A stretch of DNA of 64,000 bases from Trichomonas vaginalis G3. Lineage: Eukaryota; Parabasalia; Trichomonadida; Trichomonadidae. Below, one piece after another: positions 9,056 through 19,146 of the stretch; the stretch's first letter is position 1, and each line of letters begins with the position of its first letter. The notes beneath the pieces were generated by a model, which was not told the DNA's origin, made no database searches, and saw only the letters and a program-made list of their open reading frames with translations. Both the position numbers and the translations under genes were made by a program. The stretch lies in assembly GCF_026262505.1 (NCBI RefSeq), contig NC_067207.1, positions 1,000,252-1,064,251 of the forward strand, in the 5' to 3' direction.

Positions 9056-10156
9056 ATGTCGAATATTACAACCTTCAATGATATAAAGAGAAATGAAAGT
9101 CCAAAGCCTATGTACTCTGGAGCAGGAAGAAAGATCGGTGATTCTTCAAATAACAACAAAAAAAACAATCAAAATTTATTTCAAGGACGCGCCCACCGTC
9201 TTGATGGTACAGTAGTTGAACCTCCTAAAGAAGAGAAAAAGAAACCAATGCCAAATACAGAACCATTACCACCAATGGATGGATATGAATATCGTCAAGA
9301 AAAAGTTGTTGTAAATGCTTTAGCTAACATCCCTAGAGAACTTGATGTCAATTTCTGGACATGGAATTTGGAGAATATGGAAGATATTCAATGTAAAGAC
9401 ATGTGCCTCTTAAATTACTGCCCTTGCTGTGTTGGTCCATGCTGCTCACCAGTAAGAAAAGCTGATTGGTGTGGAATTCTTAAAAGATTTACATTCTGGC
9501 TTTTACTTTTCCAACTTGCTTACTATATCATGACTCTTTGCTATTCAACTGATATTGGATGGATGCTAGAACCAAGTACAAGCATAGTCATTAAATACGG
9601 TGCCATGAGTACTCAAAAAATCAGATATGATTATCAATTCTGGAGATTATTTACTTATATGTTCTTACACGGTTCATGGATTCACATATTATTTAACTCT
9701 TTAGGTCAATTCATGTTTTGCCTTGGCTGTGAAAAATCTTGGGGATATGTCAGATATATTGCTATTTATTTCCTCTCAGGAATCCTCGGTGGCCTTGTTT
9801 CTGCCATGAAAAGTGCTAATCAGATCTCTGTTGGTGCTTCTGCTGGTATTTTTGGTATAATGGGAGCTTATGCTGCATTAATTCTTCTTCTCTGGTCGCA
9901 ATTACAAGGAATGGCCAAAATACAGCTTACCACATTCCTCATTATGCTTCCAATCATGTTTATTTGCGTTTCTTTCCTTCCTCACGTTGATTGGGCTGGT
10001 CACCTTGGTGGTGTCCTCGGAGGAATCGGTTTAACATTCTTAATATTCTGCGATAAAGCGGAGGAGAAGAACAGAAAGTGGTTTATTCTCGCTGGCGTGA
10101 TTATTATTATAATTTGTCTCGCTGTTCCTCTTCCAATTATCTTTACAAGGAAATAA
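9056..10156 (+). CDS. Rhomboid-family intramembrane serine protease
   Basis: 366 aa. The N-terminal 130 residues are cytosolic, basic and Pro-rich with a cysteine cluster (CKDMCLLNYCPCCVGPCC). About seven hydrophobic segments follow from residue ~140. The catalytic serine is S262 in GASAGIFG and the histidine is H316 in HVDWAGHLGG, the rhomboid Ser-His dyad; WxR-like and HGSWIHILFN motifs match the L1 and TM2 regions. Known: rhomboids cleave transmembrane helices of membrane proteins, and T. vaginalis rhomboids have been linked to host-cell attachment. The Cys cluster could be palmitoylated or bind metal (inference). Complete and probably active. Confidence 0.93.
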   Translation: MSNITTFNDIKRNESPKPMYSGAGRKIGDSSNNNKKNNQNLFQGRAHRLDGTVVEPPKEEKKKPMPNTEPLPPMDGYEYRQEKVVVNALANIPRELDVNFWTWNLENMEDIQCKDMCLLNYCPCCVGPCCSPVRKADWCGILKRFTFWLLLFQLAYYIMTLCYSTDIGWMLEPSTSIVIKYGAMSTQKIRYDYQFWRLFTYMFLHGSWIHILFNSLGQFMFCLGCEKSWGYVRYIAIYFLSGILGGLVSAMKSANQISVGASAGIFGIMGAYAALILLLWSQLQGMAKIQLTTFLIMLPIMFICVSFLPHVDWAGHLGGVLGGIGLTFLIFCDKAEEKNRKWFILAGVIIIIICLAVPLPIIFTRK

Positions 10157-10592
10157 GTTATTATAATTGCCTATTTTATTAATTTATTGTAGTATGACTC
10201 ATAAACAATTCTCATGTTTTAATTTATTTTCTCATTAAGTTGTAGATAACAGTGAAATAAAATTTCTGTAGATCATAACATTAAGCATTATAATCATTTT
10301 GGTATTAAACTTTAATAAAATATGATTTTAACTAATTTGGTGCTCCTATTAAAATCCTAGCCATATATCTCTTCTGGTGCATCTATGTAAAGCAAATCAT
10401 GCTTAGTATAGCTTTCATCAAAATTTTGCTCCTCCGATATGAAACATCAGGAGAGAGAAGGTGAGAACTTTCATAATCTAAGAGCTGAGAAAGAGATCCT
10501 AGCTTTGTTTAAGCAATTCAGAATCTACAATTTTGAAGAGGGAGAAAAAAAAAGATAAATTAATAAAAGAAAATAACAAACAATTTTACTAC
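10157..10592. other. Intergenic between convergent genes
   Basis: AT-rich; short stretches (about 10330-10560) are slightly richer but show no long frame. No repeat was recognised. Confidence 0.45.
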
Positions 10593-11243
10593 CTAGAAGC
10601 AAACAAATTCTACATTGTCAAAAGAATCAAAAATTCCTTCTTCGATTGGAAAGCTGAAATCGAAAGCGTTGGAAGAAAGAATTTGTGATCCAAATGTCTT
10701 GTTTTCATGATCAATTAGCTGCTCGGACTTCTCTAAAACTGGTAAGACCTGCTTGAAGAAATTATAGTTGGATGGTTCGATGACTGAAGGAGATGAGGCA
10801 TCACTGTATTCGCTTGAAGATGATTCGACATTTGTAGATGAAATAGGGGAATTGTTGCGAGATTTGGCGGCATAAGATTGGGCCAATTCATGGCGGCAAA
10901 GAAGTTTGAATCTGTTCTTTGCCATGATGGCTGTACGTCCTGGAAGACTCTTTGAGATGAGGGACCAATGGTTGCCGATTTGTTTCTGGAGACGAAGAAG
11001 AGTTTCATCTTCTGCAGCTGTCCATGCGTCTTTGCACACGCTTGGTGTGAGGACAGAGATATATCTCTCTCTGCATTGACGTCCGTTTCTTCCTGGTATG
11101 TGTGTAGCGATAAAGTCCCAACGAGAGGCACCGAATTTGCTAACAACTGATGTTAATAATTCATCTTCTTGTTGTGTCCATTTGATCTTAGACACCTTGA
11201 CTGTGTTTTGGCTGAAATTGCACACGGGTTGATTGAACGACAT
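10593..11243 (-). CDS. R2R3 Myb transcription factor, copy A
   Basis: 216 aa, MSFNQPVCNF start; a TTG directly before the ATG is ignored. R2 spans about 19-68 (WTQQEDELLTSVVSKFGASRWDFIA, Trp pattern) and R3 about 71-120 (WTAAEDETLLRLQ ... HWSLISKSLPGRTAIMAKNR). The recognition helices NGRQCRERY and TAIMAKNRF fit DNA-binding Myb. The C-terminal half is Ser/Asn-rich and acidic, likely the regulatory part. Known: T. vaginalis Mybs control iron-responsive adhesion genes such as ap65-1. The first 110 or so codons and the promoter are identical to copy B in inverted orientation; the tails are unrelated. Confidence 0.93.
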   Translation of the reverse strand: MSFNQPVCNFSQNTVKVSKIKWTQQEDELLTSVVSKFGASRWDFIATHIPGRNGRQCRERYISVLTPSVCKDAWTAAEDETLLRLQKQIGNHWSLISKSLPGRTAIMAKNRFKLLCRHELAQSYAAKSRNNSPISSTNVESSSSEYSDASSPSVIEPSNYNFFKQVLPVLEKSEQLIDHENKTFGSQILSSNAFDFSFPIEEGIFDSFDNVEFVCF

Positions 11244-11290
11244 CAAAATCTGGCAATGTGATTTGTTGAACGGTTTTTAGTGCCAAAAAT
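10910..11290 (+). repeat. Left arm of 381-bp inverted repeat
   Basis: Reverse complement appears identical, base by base on reading, to 11736-12116. It covers 47 bp of promoter and the start of Myb copy A through the R3 helix codons. The match stops sharply at both ends. Spacer is 445 bp. Confidence 0.9.
11257..11261 (-). promoter_or_regulatory. Initiator of Myb copy A, TCACA
   Basis: TCA(+1)Py(T/A) match on the minus strand, with a predicted 16-base 5' UTR. It lies inside the inverted repeat, so both Myb genes share the same core promoter. Confidence 0.5.
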
Positions 11291-11735
11291 CTCCCGTGGA
11301 AAAACCGGTTTTATGAAAATATTTGTCATTATGACATGTTATTAGTGCCACTATTTTCTATGAGTTTTCTAACGTGCCTGATGGTCGATATGATGTTTCA
11401 AAATGGGCTAGATAAAAAAAGTGTGAATTTCTATTTTTCAATATTAATATGCATATGATGCACATCATATATTCCAAGTCTTTAGTGTTTATTCAATATT
11501 GAGGTAAATGAACCCGAACAACTTGCGAATTTTCGGACATAAACTTAATAATAGTAAATATCATCTAACGGTAAGTAATATTATGTAATAAGTAAATAAT
11601 GTTATAGTCTCCTTTCAAATCGAAATTATATCACAAAAATCTCTCATAATATTTGACACATTTGAGTGTGTAATGGGTCAATAGAACATGTCACATTGGC
11701 AAAATATTTGAGAAAAAGTATTTTCGCTTTCTAAA
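11291..11735. other. Spacer of the Myb inverted repeat
   Basis: 445 bp between the arms, not palindromic. It contains repeated tatgatgcacatcatat-like palindromic bits near 11450-11470 and presumably upstream control sequence for both genes. Confidence 0.5.
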
Positions 11736-12116
11736 ATTTTTGGCACTAAAAACCGTTCAACAAATCACATTGCCAGATTTTGATGTCGTTCAATCAACCC
11801 GTGTGCAATTTCAGCCAAAACACAGTCAAGGTGTCTAAGATCAAATGGACACAACAAGAAGATGAATTATTAACATCAGTTGTTAGCAAATTCGGTGCCT
11901 CTCGTTGGGACTTTATCGCTACACACATACCAGGAAGAAACGGACGTCAATGCAGAGAGAGATATATCTCTGTCCTCACACCAAGCGTGTGCAAAGACGC
12001 ATGGACAGCTGCAGAAGATGAAACTCTTCTTCGTCTCCAGAAACAAATCGGCAACCATTGGTCCCTCATCTCAAAGAGTCTTCCAGGACGTACAGCCATC
12101 ATGGCAAAGAACAGAT
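11736..12116 (+). repeat. Right arm of 381-bp inverted repeat
   Basis: Mirror copy of 10910-11290, carrying the promoter and R2R3 codons of Myb copy B. Confidence 0.9.
11765..11769 (+). promoter_or_regulatory. Initiator of Myb copy B, TCACA
   Basis: Same element and spacing as in copy A; a predicted 16-base 5' UTR precedes the ATG at 11783. Confidence 0.5.
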
Positions 12117-12424
12117 ACAGATTACTATGCAGACATGAAACTATGTATGGACGTAATTCAAAGCAAGTAATCTTTCAAAACAGTATTAAGCCAAAAAATG
12201 AAGTGATTGAAAATACGATTTTATCACCACCATCAATCATTTCATCACCATTGAATCAACAACCTCAAACTCCAACTAAGTTACATTCTCATGGTCATGA
12301 AATGACTATTCCACCATTAATTCTTCAATCACAAAGCAGAAATTTTCCAGCACTGGGCATCAAGTCTCTAATTGATGAAGAATCCTTATTCCATTATACA
12401 GACCTTGATGTCTCTGTATTTTAA
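11783..12424 (+). CDS. R2R3 Myb transcription factor, copy B
   Basis: 213 aa. N-terminal 110 or so residues equal copy A, including both Myb repeats up to AKNR; then RYRLLCRHETMYGRN replaces RFKLLCRHELAQSY, and the tail becomes Pro/Ser/Gln-rich (SPPSIISSPLNQQPQTPTK). Identical DNA-binding domains predict the same target sites, while different tails predict different regulation or partners (inference). The pair is divergent, head to head, with duplicate promoters. The arrangement looks like an inverted duplication kept uniform by gene conversion or formed recently. Confidence 0.93.
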   Translation: MSFNQPVCNFSQNTVKVSKIKWTQQEDELLTSVVSKFGASRWDFIATHIPGRNGRQCRERYISVLTPSVCKDAWTAAEDETLLRLQKQIGNHWSLISKSLPGRTAIMAKNRYRLLCRHETMYGRNSKQVIFQNSIKPKNEVIENTILSPPSIISSPLNQQPQTPTKLHSHGHEMTIPPLILQSQSRNFPALGIKSLIDEESLFHYTDLDVSVF

Positions 12425-12833
12425 ACATGTATTTTATCCGGGCAAAAATAACTCACTTTTTAGAGCAAACTTTGTTAAAATATTGATAAATAGAGTATAG
12501 AAATCAAATTTAATAAGTTTTTGAACATAATCTCAAATATTATATTTTGCGATCATTCAAATGGATGAAACTGAGCAAATATAACGTTATACATGTTATG
12601 AGGATGAATATTCTACTCTTATTTTATTGATTATTCTAAGAATAAAATAATTTATCAATAATCGCTCAAGATCAATAGCAAAGGAACGAGTATGTGATTA
12701 AATTTGTACTTTTCTAGAGAAAAAAGAATGTGATTGATGGAATAACAAAATAATTTTTTAGACGTAAAATATATGATTAGAAAATTAACAGTAGTATATA
12801 ATTCAATATATTTCAATGAAAATGCAACGATTT
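12425..12833. other. Intergenic between convergent genes
   Basis: AT-rich 3' flanks of Myb copy B and the hydrolase. Nothing recognised. Confidence 0.5.
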
Positions 12834-13820
12834 TCAATTGCGTTTACCCTCCATCATGGCATCGAAATCTTTGAAGTGTTCATCATCCTGAGATTGCATT
12901 CCTGTGTAAGAAATGTATTTAACATCACCAACATTAGCTCCGAAGTGGCTCAAAACGAATTTAATTGCTTCTGTGAGCCAATTTGCATTTCTTCTTCCGT
13001 TGTGGCCTCCGTGTAAGTGATGGAATACTTTATCTGGATTAGAGTAAGCTGAGAAGAGTTGTCTGCCTTGATCAATTGGAATAAATTCATCATCTGTTGC
13101 ATGACCTTGAATCATTGGAACTGCGTCTGGTTGTGAACCAGCTTCTAATGGGGATACGTCCTTCATATCAAATCCAGCTCTTCCCTTTACTGTGTTCTTA
13201 AGCCACCATAAAACGGCCGGAACAAGGAAGCTTGGTAATTTCTGCTTCTTGGCAATATCAGATATGACATCTGGGACTGATGTAAATGTTGAATCAACAA
13301 CAATGCATTTAAGATATTGGGATCTGGCAAGAACAGCTGTAGCAGCACCCATTGATCTGCCCCAAAGAGCAAATGGACTTAAGTTAAATGTGGAATGTAA
13401 GAAATCCATAAGATAGTTAATATCCAAAGTTTCGAAGTATCCAAGTGAAATATAATCGCCATCACTCTCGCCACAGCCAGCAAAATCAAAGCAATATACT
13501 GCTATACCGCGTGGACAAAAATTGGGGATCAAGAATTGACCTTCTATTTGACTTGAAGCATTGCCATGCATGTAAATGATACATGGACCACCGTTCATGA
13601 TATCTTGACCTTCTGTAAGATATATAGAGCCAACAATTTTCTGATCGCGTGCATTTGAAAAGTTTAAAGGATGTCTTACATAATTTTGTTTATCTCCGCA
13701 ATTCAAATACAATGGAAGTTTGCTTACATCATAATGACGTCTTGGTGGCCTGATAATAGCATCAACAGCTTTATTGACTAGGCTTTTTTCCTTCTCTTTA
13801 TCTGCGTCTGATTGAGACAT
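12834..13820 (-). CDS. Alpha/beta hydrolase (S9/ABHD17-like), active form
   Basis: 328 aa from an ATG behind an initiator. The core is an alpha/beta hydrolase fold: oxyanion strand IIYMHGNASS (81-90), FDFAGCGESDGDY (111-123), nucleophile S156 in GRSMGAAT, acid in GHATDDEFIP and histidine in HGGHNGRR. The HGN and GxSxG pattern groups it with bem46/ABHD13/ABHD17-like serine hydrolases. No signal peptide or membrane span, so cytosolic. Possible roles include depalmitoylation or lipid/ester hydrolysis; substrate unknown. A paralogue at 22064-22936 has the same fold without the catalytic Ser and His. Confidence 0.88.
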   Translation of the reverse strand: MSQSDADKEKEKSLVNKAVDAIIRPPRRHYDVSKLPLYLNCGDKQNYVRHPLNFSNARDQKIVGSIYLTEGQDIMNGGPCIIYMHGNASSQIEGQFLIPNFCPRGIAVYCFDFAGCGESDGDYISLGYFETLDINYLMDFLHSTFNLSPFALWGRSMGAATAVLARSQYLKCIVVDSTFTSVPDVISDIAKKQKLPSFLVPAVLWWLKNTVKGRAGFDMKDVSPLEAGSQPDAVPMIQGHATDDEFIPIDQGRQLFSAYSNPDKVFHHLHGGHNGRRNANWLTEAIKFVLSHFGANVGDVKYISYTGMQSQDDEHFKDFDAMMEGKRN

Positions 13821-13827
13821 TTTACAA

Positions 13828-13832
13828 TGTGA
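13828..13832 (-). promoter_or_regulatory. Initiator, TCACA
   Basis: Minus-strand TCA(+1)Py(T/A) with a predicted 10-base 5' UTR before the hydrolase ATG at 13820. Confidence 0.5.
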
Positions 13833-14843
13833 ATTTTTTTTCTGACTATCGTTCTTTTATATCATAATTCTCAAAAGCAATAAATTCCAATGGAGCAACT
13901 GATTCGTGGGATATTTTGCCATCCGACAAATTTCCATTCAATTTTTTTATTGACTAAACTGCCAATATGCATTTAGATTCGATTGTTATTCATGATTTTA
14001 TAAAAAAACCAGTATGAATTTTCTGATTTTGGAAAACCAGATTTTGAATACCGACCTTTCAATTATAACTCTGACATCATCACTACGATGTATCCTTGGC
14101 TGCAAATTCTTTCAAAATTTGATAAAATATCGATTTTTGGTTGTCAAAAAACAAAATGGGAAGATTTAAATGCATATTGGATATATCTAATGGCTTCATG
14201 TGTTCATATTGGCATAATCTTAAATATTGTCTCATATCAATCAAAGTATGTTAGAGCAAATGGCTTTTGACTAACATTTCTTTTTCGAAGTTACAAGAAT
14301 ATATGGAAGCAGATAATATCAGACATTTTAAATCTTTCGTTTATGAACTTTTAGATTTGTAATTCCATATGTTCTCTCTTTATAGCAAATTATAAAAATT
14401 AATAGAATAAGCAAAGCATGATAATTACGACTTTTATCATATACACTGAATAATGGATGCTTTCATTGTCATCTATCTTATCAAACATCTAAATATTGAT
14501 CTTTGAGAATTTAATCCTAATAATTGACCCATAGACATTAAGAGAATAACCATCAAGCATATTTATATTACATGATTATATTAGAGTTGTTCAACAAATA
14601 TTTTATGAAATATTCCAAATTGAATCGCATTTTATTTGATTAGAAGGTAAATATTATGACTTCTAAATGATTCAATAAGCAATTGAATCAAAAGGCTTAC
14701 TGTGGTTTCATAAAATGCATGAGAAATCAATATTTTTCTTTTAATATTGAAACGCAAACATGAATTTGAGTTTATAAAAATAGACATTTAAATATAGAAA
14801 CAGAAGATAGTAAATATATATAAATACAAATAATAATAAAAAA
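13833..14843. other. Long AT-rich intergenic region
   Basis: Contains one small candidate ORF (14088-14270); otherwise no gene, repeat or RNA recognised. Confidence 0.45.
14088..14270 (+). CDS. Possible 60-aa ORF
   Basis: Starts with ATG just 5 bases after a TCACT initiator-like string (14080-14084). Encodes MYPWLQILSKFDKISIFG followed by a hydrophobic stretch (YLMASCVHIGIILNIV) that could span a membrane. No homologue recognised. Composition is equally compatible with a chance ORF; kept only because of the initiator placement. Confidence 0.2.
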   Translation: MYPWLQILSKFDKISIFGCQKTKWEDLNAYWIYLMASCVHIGIILNIVSYQSKYVRANGF

Positions 14844-17828
14844 TTATTTGATACTAAATTTGTTTTTCTTTGGTGACCAAAAGTTGATTACACCACTTTC
14901 ATCACCAGTTACAAACAAATCATCATTATCACTAAGCCATGCTGCAGTTACTCTCGAAGTATGTCCGTGCAAACCTCTTGTGTAGCCTTCTGGCAAAGAA
15001 ATGAAGTAGGAATCCTTTCCTTTTGTCACAGGAAGTGATTTCGCCGGTTTCGTGTCGAATAATTCGAAAGACGATGTCGGATATATCGAATCAAAAACAA
15101 ATGTTCCATTTTGATTCATCGCGTATACTTCATTCTTGCAGCTTGCGACGCACTGACAGTTACCGTTGATCTCTATTATAGGAGTGTCCTTTGAAGTATC
15201 GTAAATAAACGCATTATCATCACAAACGCAAATAAAAGTTCCGTATGGACTTTTCTTTACATTTGTAACGTATCTACAAGGGTAATTTATATTGGCCGAC
15301 CAAACAGGGAGGTTCACTCTTTCGTCAATTAGCAACAAATTGTTTTCTGAAGCGATAACAATGAAAGGAACGTTTTCAAACGCATCGAATGAGAGTATCT
15401 TGGACTCAAGTTTGTATTCGTCCTTGAGTTTGAACGTTTGGATGTCTCTCATCTCTAATGAATTTGAGAAATTTGTTTGGATTAGGACTGTATTCTCATC
15501 TATGGGCTTCATTGAAGTGATAGTCTTATTGGTTTGGTATATTTGATGAATATCCATTAAATCTGTCATCAAATTCAATGAATTTGTATCGGAAAATAAA
15601 ATTTTGTTGTTTCCAAGTCGACAAATCGAATGGATATTGGTATCATAGTCAAGAACACCTGCTATTTTGATCTTTGGATCAGTGTTTTTGACCATAATCT
15701 TGGAAAGTGTCGATTTTCCGGACAATGCAACAAATGTTGTCAAATTTGAACGGTAAATACCTCTTATTCTTGCATTATCGACCTTGGAAGAGCTGAATAA
15801 TGCTGATTTATACTTCCATTGACCTCTTTCTTTAGGGCAATACACTGATGGAGAGTATTTCATTCGAATTCCTTTTTTGGCCTTGTTTGTATCGATTGGT
15901 TCTTTGTCAGTTTCGAATACAAGGTCAGTAGCGAACTGTCCGAAGAAAGACATCTGATAAGTACTGTCTAATAACTGAATTAAATTTGCACTCGTCTCAC
16001 GATCGAGATAACTGCCTCTGCTTGCGCAGGATGATGCAAATTGAAAAAGATACGGATGATATTCGCGTGGAATTGGCACTTTTTTGACAAAATTTGTTAA
16101 TGCCAAAATATTTTGAGCTCCAAATGGAGTATTATAGTCAATGGAGTCCAAAGCAGCAAATATAGGTTCAATTAAGCTGGTTTCGAAGCACATTCTTGTC
16201 TTTAAATCCATGTTTTCGTAAAATGAGACAATAACATCAATAAGTTTGGGCAAAACGCCTTCAACTCTAATTAAACTAAGAGAATATAAATAAATCAACT
16301 CAAGCAAGTCAAAATTTCCACTTGTTCCTGCAATTTTGCAATTATCTAAAAATACAAACTCTGCTCCAATGGTTTTTTCGCTTGGCGGCCTGTCAATTGG
16401 TATTTCCACGAAGTTTACGAACAAGTAGTTCATAGTTCTGAGGTCTCTTATGAAAGATGGGAAAATTCTCACCATATCAATGGCAAAAAGTGGTAAATCG
16501 GTCAAATAAATGTAGGAAAACTCCTTTCTGTTAACGTCCATTAGTCTTTTGAGGATAAAATTCGTATGGTAGTTAGCCAAATCTTCAGGAACGTTTTGAA
16601 CGGTATGAAGTATTCTTTTTATGCCATCCCACGCGTATATTGCCTCTATAGTTCTTTTCTCAATCAGTTCGAACAAAGGCGGAATGGCTCTTAACAGTTT
16701 TGTGCTGTCATCAAAAAATTTTATTGAATAATCAACGTAATCATCGATTAACTGCTCGTAATGCAAACAGTAATAAGCATCAACAATACAGTCCGATAAT
16801 ATATGAAAATAGATCAAAGAACCAAATCCAATATCTTTTGGCAAAATTGCCATGATATTTGGATGAACGTTAACTATATCATTGATATTGATATCCTTGA
16901 GTCCATATCTGAAGAATGCATCGTAGTAAATCGACATCCATTGTGGAAAATAAGATTGATAATTTTGCATCGCAGAAAATCGGTCTTTCGTGTCAATGGA
17001 TATGAGTAATTCAATTAATTTCCGCATATTTGGGTCCGTTACTTTATTTACCTTTTCTGTGAAATCTTTTTCGCCATTTTTGTATTGAACTAAAGTTCCG
17101 AAGTCAAAGAGATGGTTTCCGTCTGTAAATATGTAATATAAGACACAGCCAAGAGAAAAGTAGTCGGATGCGTACATATCGATGTTTGGACTTGATTCAT
17201 TTTCGATTAATCTTTCTGGAGCTAAATAGGCACAGCCGAAGCATGAAAAATAGTGCATGTAGAAGTTCGGTTGGTTTACTCGAAGGAAATCTGGTTTGTA
17301 TGGGGAATGATCGGATAAATTTACTTCAAATCGATCAGATAAAAGAACGTTCTCGGGTTTTATGGCACCATGATATATTTCATGGGAGTGGAGACTGAAT
17401 ACTGAACGTACAAGCTGATAAGAGATCCATAACTGGTCATAAAATGTTAATTTTGGAAAATCATCCATTCGAGAAACAAGATCTAAAGGCATATATGGTC
17501 TGACAAGATAAGCAGCATTGTTTGTAACGAAATATTGTATATCTAAGTTGCCACGTAAAGTAGATTTGTTTTTGACTAAATTTTCAAAAATTTTTTGTGA
17601 CTTTCCAATTGCCTCTAGAGAAGCAGCTCGAACATCTTTGTATTGTGCATCGTTATCGGGTATTTTATAGCATTTAACGACGAATTCTGAATTTGATTTT
17701 TTATCATTTACAAGAAAAGATAGCATAAATGTACCATCAAACAAACTTCTCGCAACTTGAAGATCCATCTTCTCAAAATCTGATAAATACCAGCTTTGTC
17801 CAGTAGGGCAGACAATCTGGTTGCCCAT
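14844..17828 (-). CDS. VPS15: VPS15-type PI3-kinase regulatory subunit
   Basis: 994 aa starting MGNQ, an N-myristoylation signal as in VPS15. Residues about 20-310 form a kinase-like domain with FVVKCY (strand-3 Lys), HGAIKPENVLL and LSDHSPYKPDFL followed by CAYLAPERL, which matches the VPS15 signature (HGDIKxEN, DFAPFKPxxL). The catalytic-loop Asp is Ala here, so phosphotransfer is unlikely. A helical, HEAT-like region spans about 320-640 and WD40-like repeats about 660-994, ending RGLHGHTSRVTAAWLS. Known: VPS15 anchors the class III PI3-kinase VPS34 to endosome/autophagy membranes. Shorter than the human protein (about 1,350 aa). Confidence 0.85.
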   Translation of the reverse strand: MGNQIVCPTGQSWYLSDFEKMDLQVARSLFDGTFMLSFLVNDKKSNSEFVVKCYKIPDNDAQYKDVRAASLEAIGKSQKIFENLVKNKSTLRGNLDIQYFVTNNAAYLVRPYMPLDLVSRMDDFPKLTFYDQLWISYQLVRSVFSLHSHEIYHGAIKPENVLLSDRFEVNLSDHSPYKPDFLRVNQPNFYMHYFSCFGCAYLAPERLIENESSPNIDMYASDYFSLGCVLYYIFTDGNHLFDFGTLVQYKNGEKDFTEKVNKVTDPNMRKLIELLISIDTKDRFSAMQNYQSYFPQWMSIYYDAFFRYGLKDININDIVNVHPNIMAILPKDIGFGSLIYFHILSDCIVDAYYCLHYEQLIDDYVDYSIKFFDDSTKLLRAIPPLFELIEKRTIEAIYAWDGIKRILHTVQNVPEDLANYHTNFILKRLMDVNRKEFSYIYLTDLPLFAIDMVRIFPSFIRDLRTMNYLFVNFVEIPIDRPPSEKTIGAEFVFLDNCKIAGTSGNFDLLELIYLYSLSLIRVEGVLPKLIDVIVSFYENMDLKTRMCFETSLIEPIFAALDSIDYNTPFGAQNILALTNFVKKVPIPREYHPYLFQFASSCASRGSYLDRETSANLIQLLDSTYQMSFFGQFATDLVFETDKEPIDTNKAKKGIRMKYSPSVYCPKERGQWKYKSALFSSSKVDNARIRGIYRSNLTTFVALSGKSTLSKIMVKNTDPKIKIAGVLDYDTNIHSICRLGNNKILFSDTNSLNLMTDLMDIHQIYQTNKTITSMKPIDENTVLIQTNFSNSLEMRDIQTFKLKDEYKLESKILSFDAFENVPFIVIASENNLLLIDERVNLPVWSANINYPCRYVTNVKKSPYGTFICVCDDNAFIYDTSKDTPIIEINGNCQCVASCKNEVYAMNQNGTFVFDSIYPTSSFELFDTKPAKSLPVTKGKDSYFISLPEGYTRGLHGHTSRVTAAWLSDNDDLFVTGDESGVINFWSPKKNKFSIK

Positions 17829-18387
17829 AAAAGAATAAAAAATGGCAAAATTTCACCAAGATAAAGCTAATATATGACTTGTCAATAATAGATATGAAAA
17901 ATTTAAAATAAAATTAGATAAAATCAAATGCGGCCAAAATTTCTTGGCATTTTATCGGTGCATGAAGATTTTTTAATATAAATATATGTGACTAGACAGA
18001 TATATCTATGTTGGATGTCCAAATTCAAGTTTTGGCCTTGAAATATGGAGATCAATTAAATTTCGGGATTTTAACTCCTACCATTAGATATTTCAACAAT
18101 CATATTGCTCTAGTTTAAGAGCATATCATTCATAACTGTTTATCTCAAATAAAATGTAAAAATTCATTTAATAAAGACAAAATATTTAAAATTTTCTTTA
18201 ACGAATAGCTACTTCATAGGGATTTATAAGTTTTTTAACTATAAATTCTAGTATATTTAAACAAAGAATTTTATAATTTGAAATTTTTTTAAAATAAATA
18301 CACTAATGGTTTTAATAAGAATGTAAGTAGTAAACAGCTGGAATTGGTAGCTATTATAGGAATTAATAACAAAAAAATCAATTGAAA
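17829..18387. other. Intergenic, AT-rich
   Basis: Upstream of VPS15 and downstream of the small membrane protein. A GCCATTTT string near 17845 is an imperfect initiator. Nothing else seen. Confidence 0.45.
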
Positions 18388-18867
18388 TTATATCATATTT
18401 TCACGTTTCGATCTCATTTGTAGGTTCTTGTCGTCAGTATTTATTTGATTTTTTGGAACTAGTGGTTCCAAGTCATCTGTTGTAATTTTATTCTTTTTAT
18501 TAAGCATGCAAGTAATATATGATATAATTGATGATGCAAGACCAATAAGTCCGAATAAAACTGCAACGATTACAATTGTAACAGTCCAATTGACAACAAT
18601 TAATGCAATTGTATTTTCAGAATTGTTTATTTTTGCATGATGTAAACCCATTTTGAGTGCTGGTGCTGTGCAGTTAACAAAACCTTTCTTTGATGAATCG
18701 CAGCTAAGTTTAAGATCATCTATATAAATTGTGAAATCTGTTAAATCCTCTGGTGCATATTGAAAGAGTACTTGACGTGCAGTATTGGATCCAATCATCC
18801 AAGGTGAGACACCTTTCAATTGTGCTGCATCTGCACTGCGCGACAGAGAGATAAACAACGATAACAT
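18388..18867 (-). CDS. Small type I membrane protein
   Basis: 159 aa. A short hydrophobic N-terminus (MLSLFISLSRSADA) is compatible with a signal peptide; a roughly 75-residue beta-rich ectodomain with two Cys (LSCDSSKKGFVNC) recalls an IPT/TIG or Ig-like fold; residues about 90-120 (IALIVVNWTVTIVIVAVLFG) span the membrane; the polar tail (NKKNKITTDDLEPLVPK) is cytosolic. No homologue recognised. Probably a surface or endomembrane protein. Signal peptide is short, so the N-terminus is uncertain. Confidence 0.6.
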   Translation of the reverse strand: MLSLFISLSRSADAAQLKGVSPWMIGSNTARQVLFQYAPEDLTDFTIYIDDLKLSCDSSKKGFVNCTAPALKMGLHHAKINNSENTIALIVVNWTVTIVIVAVLFGLIGLASSIISYITCMLNKKNKITTDDLEPLVPKNQINTDDKNLQMRSKRENMI

Positions 18868-19146
18868 TATAATAAAAATTGAAATAAATCATAAGAAGTG
18901 ACTAGACACTATTATTGGAAGAAAATTATGGAATATATAGCTTTTCTGAGAAGTAGAGAGCATGAGATAGCAATGGATGCTGTTTAGAATTGTTGTAAAA
19001 ATCAAAATCTTATCTGAAAAGATATCTTTTTTGCCGCAAATTCGAAAATAAAGCATATAGAAGGAATATGTTCTGTTTTTGATCTTAACTGAGAATTGGA
19101 CTAAATTCAAAATGAGAAGATTTTAGCCAAATTTTAAACGTTAACT

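Noticed and set aside
10733-11150. Open frames antisense and in other phases across both Myb genes (also 11876-12170)
   Set aside because: They mirror each other because of the inverted repeat and lack any domain; shadows of the Myb frames.
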